Translations under genes and position numbers: made by a program
Assembly (NCBI GenBank): GCA_964035575.1
Contig: OZ037833.1
Location: forward strand, 2,852,001-2,916,000
DNA from: Rhynchopus sp. YZ270_cl-10
Taxonomy: Eukaryota; Euglenozoa; Diplonemea; Diplonemida; Diplonemidae
DNA: 64,000 bases
Direction of reading: 5' to 3'
Notes under the pieces: generated by a model
Databases searched by the model: none
Told to the model about the DNA's origin: nothing
The model's input: only the letters and a program-made list of their open reading frames with translations
Part shown: in pieces, positions 11,668 through 21,791 of the stretch
Position numbering within the stretch: position 1 is the stretch's first letter
How the letters are laid out: each line of letters starts with the position of its first letter

Positions 11668-11688
11668 CCCAATCCCCTGTACTGTATT

Positions 11689-12318
11689 GTGTATACTGTG
11701 TATACTGTGTATACTGTGTATACTGTGTATACTGTGTATACTGTGTATACTGTGTATACTGTGTATACTGTGTATACTGTGTATACTGTGTATACTGTGT
11801 ATACTGTGTATACTGTGTATACTGTGTATACTGTGTATACTGTGTATACTGTGTATACTGTGTATACTGTGTATACTGTGTATACTGTGTATACTGTGTA
11901 TACTGTGTATACTGTGTATACTGTGTATACTGTGTATACTGTGTATACTGTGTATACTGTGTATACTGTGTATACTGTGTATACTGTGTATACTGTGTAT
12001 ACTGTGTATACTGTGTATACTGTGTATACTGTGTATACTGTGTATACTGTGTATACTGTGTGTACTGTGTATACTGTGTATACTGTGTATACTGTGTATA
12101 CTGTGTATACTGTGTATACTGTGTATACTGTGTATACTGTGTATACTGTGTATACTGTGTATACTGTGTATACTGTGTGTACTGTGTATACTGTGTATAC
12201 TGTGTATACTGTGTATACTGTGTATACTGTGTATACTGTGTATACTGTGTATACTGTGTATACTGTGTATACTGTGTATACTGTGTATACTGTGTATACT
12301 GTGTATACTGTGTATACT
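11689..12318. repeat. (TGTATACTG)n minisatellite, about 70 copies
   Basis: About 630 bp of a 9-bp unit containing the palindrome GTATAC. Two units carry the same A-to-G change (GTGTGTACTG near 12060 and 12178), spaced about 117 bp apart, which suggests block duplication. Because 9 is a multiple of 3, every frame on both strands is open; none is a gene. Confidence 0.95.
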
Positions 12319-12817
12319 GCGGAATTGACCAACAACGAGAACGTGTCCATTTCGGCAAATTGACCCCATCACTGGCCGGACGGATTCCGGAAATGCAAAT
12401 GCCGGCGTTTAAAAGATTCACCAACGAAAACATTTTTTTTTTCAACACATGAATGCCCCCCTAACCGGCATGACAACTGGTAGAAACACGGGGAATCGGT
12501 TATGCAGCCACGCCAAAAAAAGTGCAATATTAAGAGAAATGTTATCAAAGTCTGTTGGCCGACCTTCAGCATTATTGGGCACTAAATTTAAGATAAGAGA
12601 GCAGGAGAAACATGCAGAAAACAAAAAAATCCGTTTTTGCACACTTACACACACGTACCCACAAGTACCAACACTTACGCACACTTACGCACACGTACAC
12701 ACACTTACGCAGAACTGAGCAGAACTGACCAAAACTGAGCACAATCACGCCACAATTACACCACAATTACACCACAATTACAGCACAATTACAGCGGCCC
12801 AAAACGGTACAGCTTAA

Positions 12818-13916
12818 TTAATTTTGCGCAGAGCAAGCCCGGGTTTAAGCCTGGGTTTTCCTCGGGTTTTAACTTTTCTGGGGTGGGCTGCCCCACCCCA
12901 CTCCGGGGGGTGTAGCCTCAGGGTGCAGCCCGGGGTAGTCAGTCGCCGAAACGAAGCTCTGTTGACAGAAAATAACGAAGTCAGTAAAGAAAACACACAC
13001 GTCTATCTCAAGGGTTACCCACACCCCCGTCACAGCCAGAACGCGACTCAATTGGTCAAACGCCGAAGGAAAAGGAAGCATGCATCATGGCGAAATTATA
13101 AAAGTAGCGTACCGTGCGCCTGCGGCGCAAGATTGCAACCCACCCTTCCCTGACATAGTTTGGCTGTAAAAATGTGCGATTATGAGCGCAATTTTTTGAA
13201 ATGTTGCGTACCGTGGCTTCGCTAGGAACCTTTGGGTGCCATGACCGCCCTTTCTTTGTTATAAATGTACTGGTTACTTACAATTCGTGTACCACGTGCG
13301 CCTGGTGCACGAATTGCTATCAATTGGGTTTACAGCCAAGGGGGTTCAAGGCACACCACAACTGGCCCCAGCCGAAAAAACAACTTTGATTTTGGGTGGG
13401 TGGGTGAGAAAAAATGAATCCTCAGTTTTTGCCCCTGTTTGTTCAGGAAAAAATTCCTATATAAAACCCTGATTGTGTCTCCGAAAAAAAAAAAACAAAT
13501 ACCCCCTGTTCAGACTTCTTTCTGGCATCTTTTTTTCGAGATATACTGTCACGAGAGGGCTTTGTATTTCAAGTCGCTCTAACCCACCTATCCCCACCCC
13601 CGGGGTCTACCAGCCCCGCACACCTTTGGCCCAATGTTCCACTCTTAGGAACTACCCACAACTGTTTTCAACACACCCACCCACACACCCACACACCTAT
13701 TCCCGTTTTTTTTACCCTTTTTACATACTTTTTGTTTTGTAAAACTGCAAGATGAACCCTCCCTCCCTCTCTCTCTCTCTCTCTTTCCCCATCATTCCGC
13801 TAATCATCCCCCATTCCCATCCCCCTTCTTCCCTAACCTCATTGTTCAGAAACCAAAACACACCATTCCTCCATGTTGAGATAGCATCATTTTATTTTTG
13901 TTCCATAAATTGAGAG
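12818..13916. other. Intergenic spacer before the Schlafen-like gene
   Basis: No gene recognised. It contains a CCCGGG-rich patch (12830-12930), a partial dispersed repeat at 13541-13582 (ACTGTCACGA...TTGTATTTCAAG), and a pyrimidine-rich stretch with a CT run (about 13755-13790) that may belong to the leader of the next gene. Confidence 0.5.
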
Positions 13917-15806
13917 ATGGCACAGGACGGTGGCAAGGTAGATATGGACGGGGACAAAGACATTCTCGTTGCAAGCGACGCGGGGAGTGAATGCGAGAGC
14001 TATGCACCACATGACGCGGTGCTGCAGAAGTTCTTGGATATGAAGATGCTGCTGCACACGAAGCTTGCGATGCCCAACGACATCGAGATGCCGCCGTACC
14101 GCCTGTTAGGACGGTTCTGCATGAACAGCCCTGAGCTGTGGGGCCACTCCCTCGCGGCCCTCGCAGATGAGTGGTGCTGTGCGTACCTCAACACCTCGGG
14201 CGGGATGCTCTTCGTCGGCGTCGACTCCGACGGCACCATCGAAGGCCTCCCACTCAACTCCCACCACATGCACATCCACGCGTTCCTCGCACCCTTCTTC
14301 TCCGCCCTCGATCAGTTCTGGCCTGCAGTCTCCCACGGCCTCATCACCGTCGCCCTCCTCCCCGTCTACACTCAAGTCACCGCATTCGACCCCTACTATG
14401 TCATGGTGATTCGCGTCAAGAGAGGTCCATTCCCGCTGTACACAAATAGTAAGCTGGAAGCGTATGTGGGCGACTTTGTGTTGAAGAAGCTTGCAGAAGA
14501 GGAGGCGCAGGCGCAGCTGCAGACGTTAGACGCGGCAGCGATGATGCGGTATCTGCAGGTCTACAGAGTGGCGAAGAATAGGGGCCATCCAACCTTTGGT
14601 GATGTGTTGAAAGGAGAGCGCCCCTTTGTCTTCCACTACAGCAGCCATTGGAGCCATCCGCCGTTGACGTTGATCCCAGAGAGTGCTGCGGTGGGTACCA
14701 TTGCGAAGGGTGGTGCTATTGTGGGGGCGGTGGACATTCCGGTGCATCAGCATCGTCATGGTGAACACCATCGGCATGAGCATGGACATAGACATGAGCA
14801 TAGAGAGCATGGTCACCACCACCACCACCAAGACAGAGAAGCCGGTCGTGATGTGTTTGAAGGGGATAAGCGTGACGAGAGGCGTCCTGCAGGGCGGCGT
14901 ACCCCACCATGTGTGCACAACAAATGGAAGTTTGTGAACTCCGAGCCGAACCCCTCAGGCAGCTCCATCTTCCCATACCGCATCAACCTCATCTGCGATG
15001 TGTGCGGTGCCTTCTGGAGCTCCTTCAGCAAGAAGCAGACCATGGAGGAGGTGCGCTGCAAATACTATGCACGTGGACGCGGCTGCCGTGAAGGCGACTA
15101 CTGCAAATTCAACCACATCATCGGAACTGTAGACGACCCGAGTCTGGGTGTGCCCACCCCGAAGGGCACACCCAAAGGGGGATACCAAAGCACCCCGAAG
15201 TCTGCACCACGTACACCGAAACAGCGTAAGGGGCAGAACCCTCTGTCGGGGTTGATGCGCAAGCCTGAACCGCAACTACCGGAGCTGGACGCACCACAGG
15301 TTGTACCCCAGGTGGTTCCTTCACCCGCAGTGCTTGTCCACTCTCCAGTGAAGAAGGTGGAGTCGGAGGTAAACGAAGAGGAACGCAGTGCACAGCGGTC
15401 CGGCACGTCGCCGCTGGACGCTGCACAGTCGCCTATTGCACTGCCGGAGACTCACTCTGAGGGGGCAGGCAGGTCGCCTGTGGACGCGGCTAGACCAACC
15501 ATGCAGGAGATTGCGGTGAAGGTGATCCCGCAAGTGGTCGTCTCGCCAGCAACAGGTGCAAGTGGTGCAGTGGTGCGCGAACGTGACCTCGTAGCAGAGG
15601 AGGACACAGAGGGCATCAAGCAGGACTCCCTCATGGACGTCGATCTCGATGACGATGACGACGGTGATGCGGCCCGCCAGTCCTCCCCAACAGGCAAAGG
15701 CTCCAAACCCCTGCAGGCTCCGACAAAAAAGAAGCGCCCTCGCGCTGTCAAGGCGAAGGTGACAAAGGCGTTGAAACGGGAGGGAGGAACGCCAAAAAAG
15801 CCGTGA
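13917..15806 (+). CDS. Schlafen AlbA-like domain plus CCCH zinc finger protein
   Basis: Single-exon 629 aa. Residues ~60-190 resemble the AlbA_2/Schlafen fold: AYLNTSGGMLFVGVDSDGTI, then a VIRVKRGPFPLY strand. Known Schlafen proteins cleave or bind RNA or act as helicase-linked regulators; the catalytic acidic residues cannot be assigned with confidence here. Residues ~277-306 form a His-rich tract with HEH and HHHHH runs. Two Cys pairs follow around 335-365 (a CDVCG motif). C381, C390, C396 and H400 make a CX8CX5CX3H finger of the RNA-binding type. The C-terminal third is Pro/Ser-rich, has an acidic DDDDDGD run and ends in Lys/Arg clusters that look like nuclear localisation signals. Inference: a nuclear or cytoplasmic RNA-binding or RNA-processing factor. 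Not linked by operon or overlap to neighbours. Confidence 0.7.
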   Translation: MAQDGGKVDMDGDKDILVASDAGSECESYAPHDAVLQKFLDMKMLLHTKLAMPNDIEMPPYRLLGRFCMNSPELWGHSLAALADEWCCAYLNTSGGMLFVGVDSDGTIEGLPLNSHHMHIHAFLAPFFSALDQFWPAVSHGLITVALLPVYTQVTAFDPYYVMVIRVKRGPFPLYTNSKLEAYVGDFVLKKLAEEEAQAQLQTLDAAAMMRYLQVYRVAKNRGHPTFGDVLKGERPFVFHYSSHWSHPPLTLIPESAAVGTIAKGGAIVGAVDIPVHQHRHGEHHRHEHGHRHEHREHGHHHHHQDREAGRDVFEGDKRDERRPAGRRTPPCVHNKWKFVNSEPNPSGSSIFPYRINLICDVCGAFWSSFSKKQTMEEVRCKYYARGRGCREGDYCKFNHIIGTVDDPSLGVPTPKGTPKGGYQSTPKSAPRTPKQRKGQNPLSGLMRKPEPQLPELDAPQVVPQVVPSPAVLVHSPVKKVESEVNEEERSAQRSGTSPLDAAQSPIALPETHSEGAGRSPVDAARPTMQEIAVKVIPQVVVSPATGASGAVVRERDLVAEEDTEGIKQDSLMDVDLDDDDDGDAARQSSPTGKGSKPLQAPTKKKRPRAVKAKVTKALKREGGTPKKP

Positions 15807-16017
15807 TCCAGGGTTTTCTATATGGGGAGGGTGGTGGTGGTGGGTGGGGGGGTATTTACGCAATTACGACATCAGAGTGGGGGACAAAAAGGCAGCGACC
15901 TCACACCCCCCTTCTCCCCCAGTTTTTTGTGAGCAAAACGTCTTGTCTTGGGCTGACATGTCAGGTTTGTTGTACTTCACTTTGCACACCCACCAGACAA
16001 GGCAAGAGGAAGGAACA

Positions 16018-16953
16018 ATGGCATACGACACACCGTCTGCACCACCAGCCCCGCCAGCTCCCCACTACGACCCGAACGCTTCTCACAGCTCGCACGCACG
16101 TCCGGCGTATGAGAGTCAGCACGGCAACGCCAGTGCACCGCAGCTGCCTACACACATGCACTCTAGCGTAGGACACGCAGCACCAGCACCACCACAGCAC
16201 CACCACCACCAAAGCCAAGGCAGCTCGAAAATGGACCTGCAGGAAATTATCAACAGGTTCGACATCTCGATTGCCCGAGGTGACGAGCTTGCAATGCTGT
16301 ACAACTACAGAATTGTCTTCATTGCTGACGACTCCGGCAGCATGCAGCTCCCTGCCTGTCCCGGCTACACACGTTGGACAGAGCTTGGCACCACCATCTC
16401 GATGCTTGTGGACATGGCTGCCTGCTTCTCTCCTGATGGAATCGACATCCACTTCCTCAACCGTCCTGCCGTTCTCGGTGTGAAGAGCAACCATGACCCC
16501 GCTTTGCAACAGTCGCTTGCACAGGGTCCATCTGGAGGCACACCACTCTCTCAGTGCACACAGGCTATTATCAACAAGTACCAAGGTGGGAAGGATGTGC
16601 TCTTGATGATTGCCACAGACGGTGAGCCCAATGAAGGTCCCGAGGCGTTCAAGCAGGTCGTGCGAAGCGCGATTCAAAGAAGGTTCAGGTTCCAGATCCT
16701 TGCGTGCACGAATGACGAGGCTGAGATTGGGTGGCTGAACAAGTTCGACCGTGAGTTTAAAGAAGTTGACGTGATGGACGACTTTGACAGCGAACGGAAA
16801 GAAGTGTTGCAGGCAGGCCGTTGCCAGAGGTTCACGAGGGGTGACTATCTTATCAAAGCGCTTTTGGGTGCTGTTTGCGCGAAGTTTGATGGTTGGGATG
16901 AGTCGCCCACGATGATGAAGAAGCTGAAGAAGAAGAAGTGTGTTGTGATGTGA
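16018..16953 (+). CDS. VWA-domain protein 1 with K-Ras-like polybasic CaaX tail
   Basis: 311 aa. ATG 16018 is preferred because the paralogs also begin MA(Y/A); an upstream in-frame ATG at 15958 precedes a pyrimidine/CACCCACCAG acceptor-like sequence. A Pro/Ala/His linker (1-70) precedes a von Willebrand A domain at ~95-280. The MIDAS loop DDSGSMQ (D104, S106, S108) and a later TDGEP loop are intact, so metal binding is likely. The protein ends KKKKCVVM: a CaaX box with a basic run, known in Ras-family proteins to direct prenylation and plasma-membrane binding. There is no signal peptide, so this is a cytosolic VWA protein anchored by lipid. It resembles copine-type A domains but lacks C2 domains. 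First of three tandem paralogs. Confidence 0.8.
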   Translation: MAYDTPSAPPAPPAPHYDPNASHSSHARPAYESQHGNASAPQLPTHMHSSVGHAAPAPPQHHHHQSQGSSKMDLQEIINRFDISIARGDELAMLYNYRIVFIADDSGSMQLPACPGYTRWTELGTTISMLVDMAACFSPDGIDIHFLNRPAVLGVKSNHDPALQQSLAQGPSGGTPLSQCTQAIINKYQGGKDVLLMIATDGEPNEGPEAFKQVVRSAIQRRFRFQILACTNDEAEIGWLNKFDREFKEVDVMDDFDSERKEVLQAGRCQRFTRGDYLIKALLGAVCAKFDGWDESPTMMKKLKKKKCVVM

Positions 16954-18179
16954 TATCTGTTCTCGTGGAGACAAAATTGTTGCCTTATTTACAACAAATT
17001 TGTGCCATTGCATTGTTGAAGCACTATTCTAACTTCAGCTAACGTTCACAATAAAAGTTCTTGAACCGAACGGTTCTTTTTTTGTGTGATCTGGGGTGAG
17101 AAAGCGTTCCAACTTTCCAACTTCTTCCCCAATTTTCCATTCGATTTTACCCCCCCGTTTTAGAATCAACAGAGACTACGTTAAGATTCTAGATTCACTT
17201 TTTGTTTCATGGTTTGAGGAGTAGTTTCCAGGAGTTGTGTAATCTTCGGTGTTTTTCACACATCTCGGTGCCAATTGAGAAGGCGTGCACAGTTACGCTT
17301 GGACTACGTCGCCCCTTCACTGGGGAAAAAAAAGGATAGGGCCCTGCCCCCCTTGATAAGCTATGGTAGACGCCCCGTGCAGTCCGTCAGGAAACGAGGC
17401 TTTTTTACTTCTGTACGTGATAAGATGCTCTTATAGACCCTCCTGTTCTGAGTGGGTCAATGGCTAATCTGTGCCTGCATCCCGCGCTGAGCGGTGAGGT
17501 GTTTGCATTTTTCAACTCTTTTTTGTGGATTTTTTAGCGTACGTCTATTTGCTCTCTTCTTCAAGGATCCTGTGAAGAAAAATCGTGGCTGCTATCCAGT
17601 GATAAGTAGTCTCTAATCAAACAATTTTTTTTGGAGATTTTATTTAGGGGGGGTCTTTTTGTTCTGCACACACAGCTGCTGCACAACTGGAACAAAGTCA
17701 GGGGGGTGTTTGCGATGTATATTTTTCAAATTCAAATTCAAAAAGAAAAAAAAATATCTGCTGCAAGCAATTGTTGTTTGTTGCGATTTAGTTTGGTCTG
17801 TGAGTGTGAATAGTTGGTAGCAAAAGTTGACTCAAAAACAATCGTTCCTGTGTCCGTAACCAGCTCTTTATGGTCTCTGTAGTGCGTGATGACAATGTGT
17901 GTGTGTGTGTCGACGTGTTTTCAGTTGTGAGTCTATCTGTTAGCATCTCAGTTCTTCCTTTGCTTCTTTCCAATTACCGTTTATGTTACACCCCCTATGT
18001 GACCCCCTTCCCCATTAATACTTTTGACTACCCTGCTTGGATGAAGGCTTTGCATGAGAGATGTCATATCCCTGTTGCCACGTCGAGGTGTCGTTCTTCT
18101 GGCATGTGTGAAGACGCAGACCCGAGACGAGAGCTTGCATCATACCGCACACAACAGATCACCAGTCAGCACACACAAC
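16954..18179. other. Spacer between VWA paralogs 1 and 2
   Basis: AT-rich, with no gene recognised. A TG run near 17898-17910 and a pyrimidine-rich section before ATG 18180 are the only landmarks besides the AATAAA noted separately. Confidence 0.5.
17050..17055 (+). terminator. Possible polyadenylation signal AATAAA
   Basis: AATAAA lies 97 nt past the stop of VWA paralog 1, in a suitable position for 3' end formation. Not every gene in the window has such a hexamer, so use is uncertain. Confidence 0.3.
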
Positions 18180-19229
18180 ATGGCCGCCACTGCACCCCCC
18201 GCACCGCCTGCGCAGTACCAGTCAGCTGCGTACACACCACATCAACGTCATGCAGGCCGCCGTCAACAAGGGTCCCGACAGAACCCCGACAGGAGCAGCC
18301 AGTCCATGCAGTCCTCCATGGACCTCTCAACGTCAGCCTATTCCAACGCCAGTGCACCATCCATGCCTATGCACCCAAACGAGCACTCTGGCGTACCACC
18401 CCCAGCCCCAGCCCACCAGCTGCCCGCATACCACCACGACCCAGTAGGACACGCAGCACCAGCACCCCCACAGCCCCACCACCACCAAAGCCAAGGCAGC
18501 TCGAAAATGGACCTGCAGGAAATAATCAACAGGTTCGACATCTCGATTGCCCGAGGGGACGAGCTTGCAATGCTGTACAACTACAGAATTGTCTTCATTG
18601 CTGACGACTCCGGCAGCATGCAGCTCCCTGCCTGTCCCGGCTACACACGTTGGACAGAGCTTGGCACCACCATCTCGATGCTTGTGGACATGGCTGCCTG
18701 CTTTTCTCCTGATGGAATCGACATCCACTTCCTCAACCGTCCTGCCGTTCTCGGTGTGAAGAGCAACCATGACCCCGCTTTGCAACAGTCGCTTGCACAG
18801 GGTCCATCTGGAGGAACGCCACTCTCTCAGTGCACACAGGCTATTATCAACAAGTACCAAGGTGGGAAGGATGTGCTCTTGATGATTGCCACAGACGGTG
18901 AGCCCAATGAAGGTCCCGAGGCGTTCAAGCGAGTTGTGCGAAGCGCGATTCAAAGAAGGTTCAGGTTCCAGATCCTTGCGTGCACGAATGACGAGGCTGA
19001 GATTGGGTGGCTGAACAAGTTCGACCGTGAGTTTCAAGAAGTTGACGTGATGGACGACTTTGACAGCGAACGGAAAGAAGTGTTGCAGGCAGGCCGTTGC
19101 CAGAGGTTCACGAGGGGTGACTATCTTATCAAAGCGCTTTTGGGTGCTATTTGCGCGAAGTTTGATGGTTGGGATGAGTCGCCCACGATGATGAAGAAGA
19201 TGAAGAAGAAGAAGTGTATTGTGATGTGA
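18180..19229 (+). CDS. VWA-domain protein 2 with polybasic CaaX tail
   Basis: 349 aa from ATG 18180 (MAATAPP...), in frame with upstream non-coding codons that are ignored here. The first ~110 residues are a Pro/Ala/Ser/His-rich linker longer than in paralog 1. From the shared GHAAPAPPQ onward the protein is almost identical to paralog 1, including at the DNA level, with only a few substitutions (such as KRVVRS for KQVVRS and AICAKF for AVCAKF). MIDAS DDSGSMQ and TDGEP are conserved. The tail is KKKKCIVM, again polybasic plus CaaX. The near-identity points to recent duplication or gene conversion. Inferred role: membrane-tethered scaffold or metal-dependent ligand binder on the cytosolic face. 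Confidence 0.8.
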   Translation: MAATAPPAPPAQYQSAAYTPHQRHAGRRQQGSRQNPDRSSQSMQSSMDLSTSAYSNASAPSMPMHPNEHSGVPPPAPAHQLPAYHHDPVGHAAPAPPQPHHHQSQGSSKMDLQEIINRFDISIARGDELAMLYNYRIVFIADDSGSMQLPACPGYTRWTELGTTISMLVDMAACFSPDGIDIHFLNRPAVLGVKSNHDPALQQSLAQGPSGGTPLSQCTQAIINKYQGGKDVLLMIATDGEPNEGPEAFKRVVRSAIQRRFRFQILACTNDEAEIGWLNKFDREFQEVDVMDDFDSERKEVLQAGRCQRFTRGDYLIKALLGAICAKFDGWDESPTMMKKMKKKKCIVM

Positions 19230-20894
19230 TGCGACTTGGTCGTGTCGCTGGGTACACGCTGTACCCTAAAGTTTTGATTCACTCAAACGATACTTGCTGG
19301 GTCTTATCACAGATCAGGCACATCGTACGAGACAACACTCGCTTTGTTGTGAAGTGACTGAGCGATGATTCTTCTTACCAACGTTTCTCGGTATTCTGGC
19401 CTACGCCCATGATGTTTCACACGAAAGAGAGACACATAACTATCATCAGCATTTCAAGGTGGCTAAACACGAGATACTTCGGGTCATCTGAACTAATTTT
19501 CTTTTTTTTTTTCCCCCTCAGAAAACTTCTTTCCGTCCTTGCGATGCCAAGGCAGTCTGCCCTAGTTTTTTTAAAGTTAAAACTCTAACGAACCTTCAGG
19601 TGCAAGTCGCTCGTCCCCCCCGCACGTGTATTTGTATTTTGACGAAGAGTAGGGGGCCGCTTAATTGCCCCCCAACAACACAGCCAATAACAATTTACTT
19701 CAACCCCAGAATGTTGTTCGTTCATCATACTGCCGAGAGCATCTCCCTCCGTCCTTTTTTCCTTCTCCCATTGGAGGTGTCTCTCTGAGGTGCTTGGTGT
19801 CTTGCCAAGGTTCACGCTTCAACGGCCCTTTAGATTTTTGCCACCGGAAATGCTTCTGCCGTCGTTGTCGTTGACCACAAGGCGACAGGACGGCACGGCG
19901 TAAGGGCACGCGGTACTTGCACCCGCAGAAGGTGCGTTCACCGTCGGCGCCATTTGTGTCTGTGCTTGCATCCCGCTGACGCTCATTTGTGAGCCGTCGC
20001 ATTCGCTGCCATTTGTTCCATTTGCGTGCATAACATACTATCCACGAAACCCGTCCTGAGGGTTTCTCCTGTCTACATCTTTCCCCCCTTGCGATATAGG
20101 TGCAATTGTCTTGACGAAATTCCCAAAAGAATAAAAAAGAGGGTAAAAAAAAACAGTGTTGAGACATTGCGCCCAGATTTGGTCAGGTTTGTATGTGTGT
20201 TTTCTTAACTCAAAGATAGGCAAAGGCCGCGTACGGCACGGGTCTGTCGTTTTCAAGTTTCGTTTATTTTGTTTATTTTGTTTTTTTTTTCCAAACAGCA
20301 CAACATCATAATGCTTAACTGCATCAGTTTATTTTTGGTACCTCCCAAGGCGTCTGCTAGCCATGATAGGAATTGGAACACTGTCCATCCCCATTGTGGT
20401 TACTCTTCATGAGGCTTCGGAGCTAAAATGCGGCCCTCTCTCTGTTGGAGAACACTTTCGGTCTCACAACTGCAGACGGCCCTCCTGCTCCCTTCATGTC
20501 CGTTCACAGGCTAGCATCCAGTGTACGTTCAGATGCACACCGGTTGTCCAGGTTACCTTCCTGTTGTTTAGCATTTCGCTTTTTTTCAATAGTATTTTTT
20601 AAAGGTGACCAAGCAAGCGAGAGCTTAAGGTCAGCTTTTTAACTTTTCTCTTTTTTTGATTTCTTTTTTGCACATGAAGGGAGATCCATAGAATAGATGA
20701 GGTTTGGTTATCGTTCAAGAAACGCGCATGCGATCCATTCTTCAGTGCTTCTACTTTTTTATTTGCCTTTTTTCTCAAGATGTATCTTTTCATCTTTTCC
20801 TCAAAAGACTTCTTTTCTTACGAAACCATTCAACCCACCTACCCTTCCCCCTACTCACCCAATCACCGGCCCAGGGGTTTTGCAGATCCAAACT
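19230..20894. other. Spacer between VWA paralogs 2 and 3
   Basis: No gene recognised. Degenerate LINE-tail-like words occur near 19352 (GTGACTGAGCGATGATTCTT) and 20603 (AAGGTGACCAAGCAAGCGAG). A CCCCTACTCACCCAATCACCGGCCCAG sequence just before ATG 20895 looks like a splice or trans-splice acceptor (only its features are described here). Confidence 0.45.
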
Positions 20895-21791
20895 ATGGCG
20901 TACCGTCCGAGCTTTGCTAACGGTGGTGGGTATACGGCACTGAACAACCCGTCAGCACCGCCCATGCCTGTGGGGCATGGCAACGATGTGTCCATGCAGC
21001 CTCGTCAGTCGCAGCCACAAAAGAGCGCCCAGCCCAACTTAGAGGAGATCATCCAGAGGTTTGACATCTCTGTCGCAAGGGGTGACGAACTCAGCGTCCT
21101 TCTCAACTACAGAATCGTCTTCATTGCTGACGATTCCGGCAGCATGCAGCTCCCTGCCTGTCCCGGCTACACACGTTGGACAGAGCTTGGCACCACCATC
21201 TCGATGCTTGTGGACATGGCTGCCTGCTTCAACCCCGCAGAAGGTATCGACATCCACTTCCTCAACCGAGCAGCCGTTCTCGGTGTGAAGAGCAACCACG
21301 ACCCCGCTTTGCAGCAGTCGCTTGCACAGGGTCCATCTGGAGGCACACCACTCGCTCAGTGCACACAGGCTATTATCAACAAGTACCAAGGTGGGAAGGA
21401 TGTGCTCTTGATGATTGCCACAGACGGTGAGCCCAATGAAGGTCCTGAAGTGTTCAAAGACGTCGTGCGGAAGGGGATCGCAAGAAGGTTCAGGTTCCAG
21501 ATCCTTGCGTGCACGAATGACGAGGCTGAGATTGGATGGCTGAACAAGTTCGACCGTGAGTTTCTAGAAGTTGACGTGATGGACGACTTTGACAGCGAAC
21601 GGAAAGAAGTGTTGCAGGCAGGCCGTTGCCAGAGGTTCACGAGGGGTGACTATCTTATCAAAGCTCTATTGGGTGCGGTGTCTGCGAAGTTTGATGGTTG
21701 GGATGAAAAACTGGGTAAGAAAAGCCCAGGTAGGGGGAACGCAGGTGGGGGGGAGGTTCAGCAGAAAAACAACTGTTGCACTGTTATGTGA
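20895..21791 (+). CDS. VWA-domain protein 3 with dual-Cys CaaX tail
   Basis: 298 aa from ATG 20895 (MAYRPSF...). The N-terminal linker is short (~40 residues) and unrelated in detail to the other two, but still Pro/Gln-rich. The VWA domain keeps DDSGSMQ and TDGEP and shares long identical DNA tracts with paralogs 1 and 2, among more diverged patches, as gene conversion would leave. The tail differs: a Gly/Lys-rich spacer then NNCCTVM, that is, a CaaX box preceded by an extra Cys and no polybasic run. In Ras proteins an upstream Cys is the palmitoylation site that replaces a polybasic second signal. Inference: this paralog is targeted to a different membrane or cycles on and off. Confidence 0.8.
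   Translation: MAYRPSFANGGGYTALNNPSAPPMPVGHGNDVSMQPRQSQPQKSAQPNLEEIIQRFDISVARGDELSVLLNYRIVFIADDSGSMQLPACPGYTRWTELGTTISMLVDMAACFNPAEGIDIHFLNRAAVLGVKSNHDPALQQSLAQGPSGGTPLAQCTQAIINKYQGGKDVLLMIATDGEPNEGPEVFKDVVRKGIARRFRFQILACTNDEAEIGWLNKFDREFLEVDVMDDFDSERKEVLQAGRCQRFTRGDYLIKALLGAVSAKFDGWDEKLGKKSPGRGNAGGGEVQQKNNCCTVM

Larger units (their letters stand above)
11291..12811. mobile_element. TIR element carrying two satellite arrays, 6-bp target duplication
   Basis: TGTACCGTTTTG (11291-11302) is mirrored by CAAAACGGTACA (12800-12811), and both ends are flanked by GCTTAA (11285-11290 and 12812-12817), a convincing target-site duplication. Inside are a CTGTA array, a TGTATACTG array and the conserved 12336-12811 segment also present at 1-447. 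There is no transposase, so it is non-autonomous. Superfamily unassigned; the duplication contains TTAA, but the 6-bp length does not fit piggyBac. Confidence 0.75.

Noticed and set aside
11516-12318. CRISPR-like regular array
   Set aside because: Units are 5 and 9 bp with no spacers; these are simple satellites in a eukaryotic genome.
11399-12452. Very long overlapping open frames on both strands with YTQ/HSI/YTV/CVY repeats
   Set aside because: They are produced by the 9-bp and 5-bp arrays, which are open in every frame; no unique coding sequence lies on either side.
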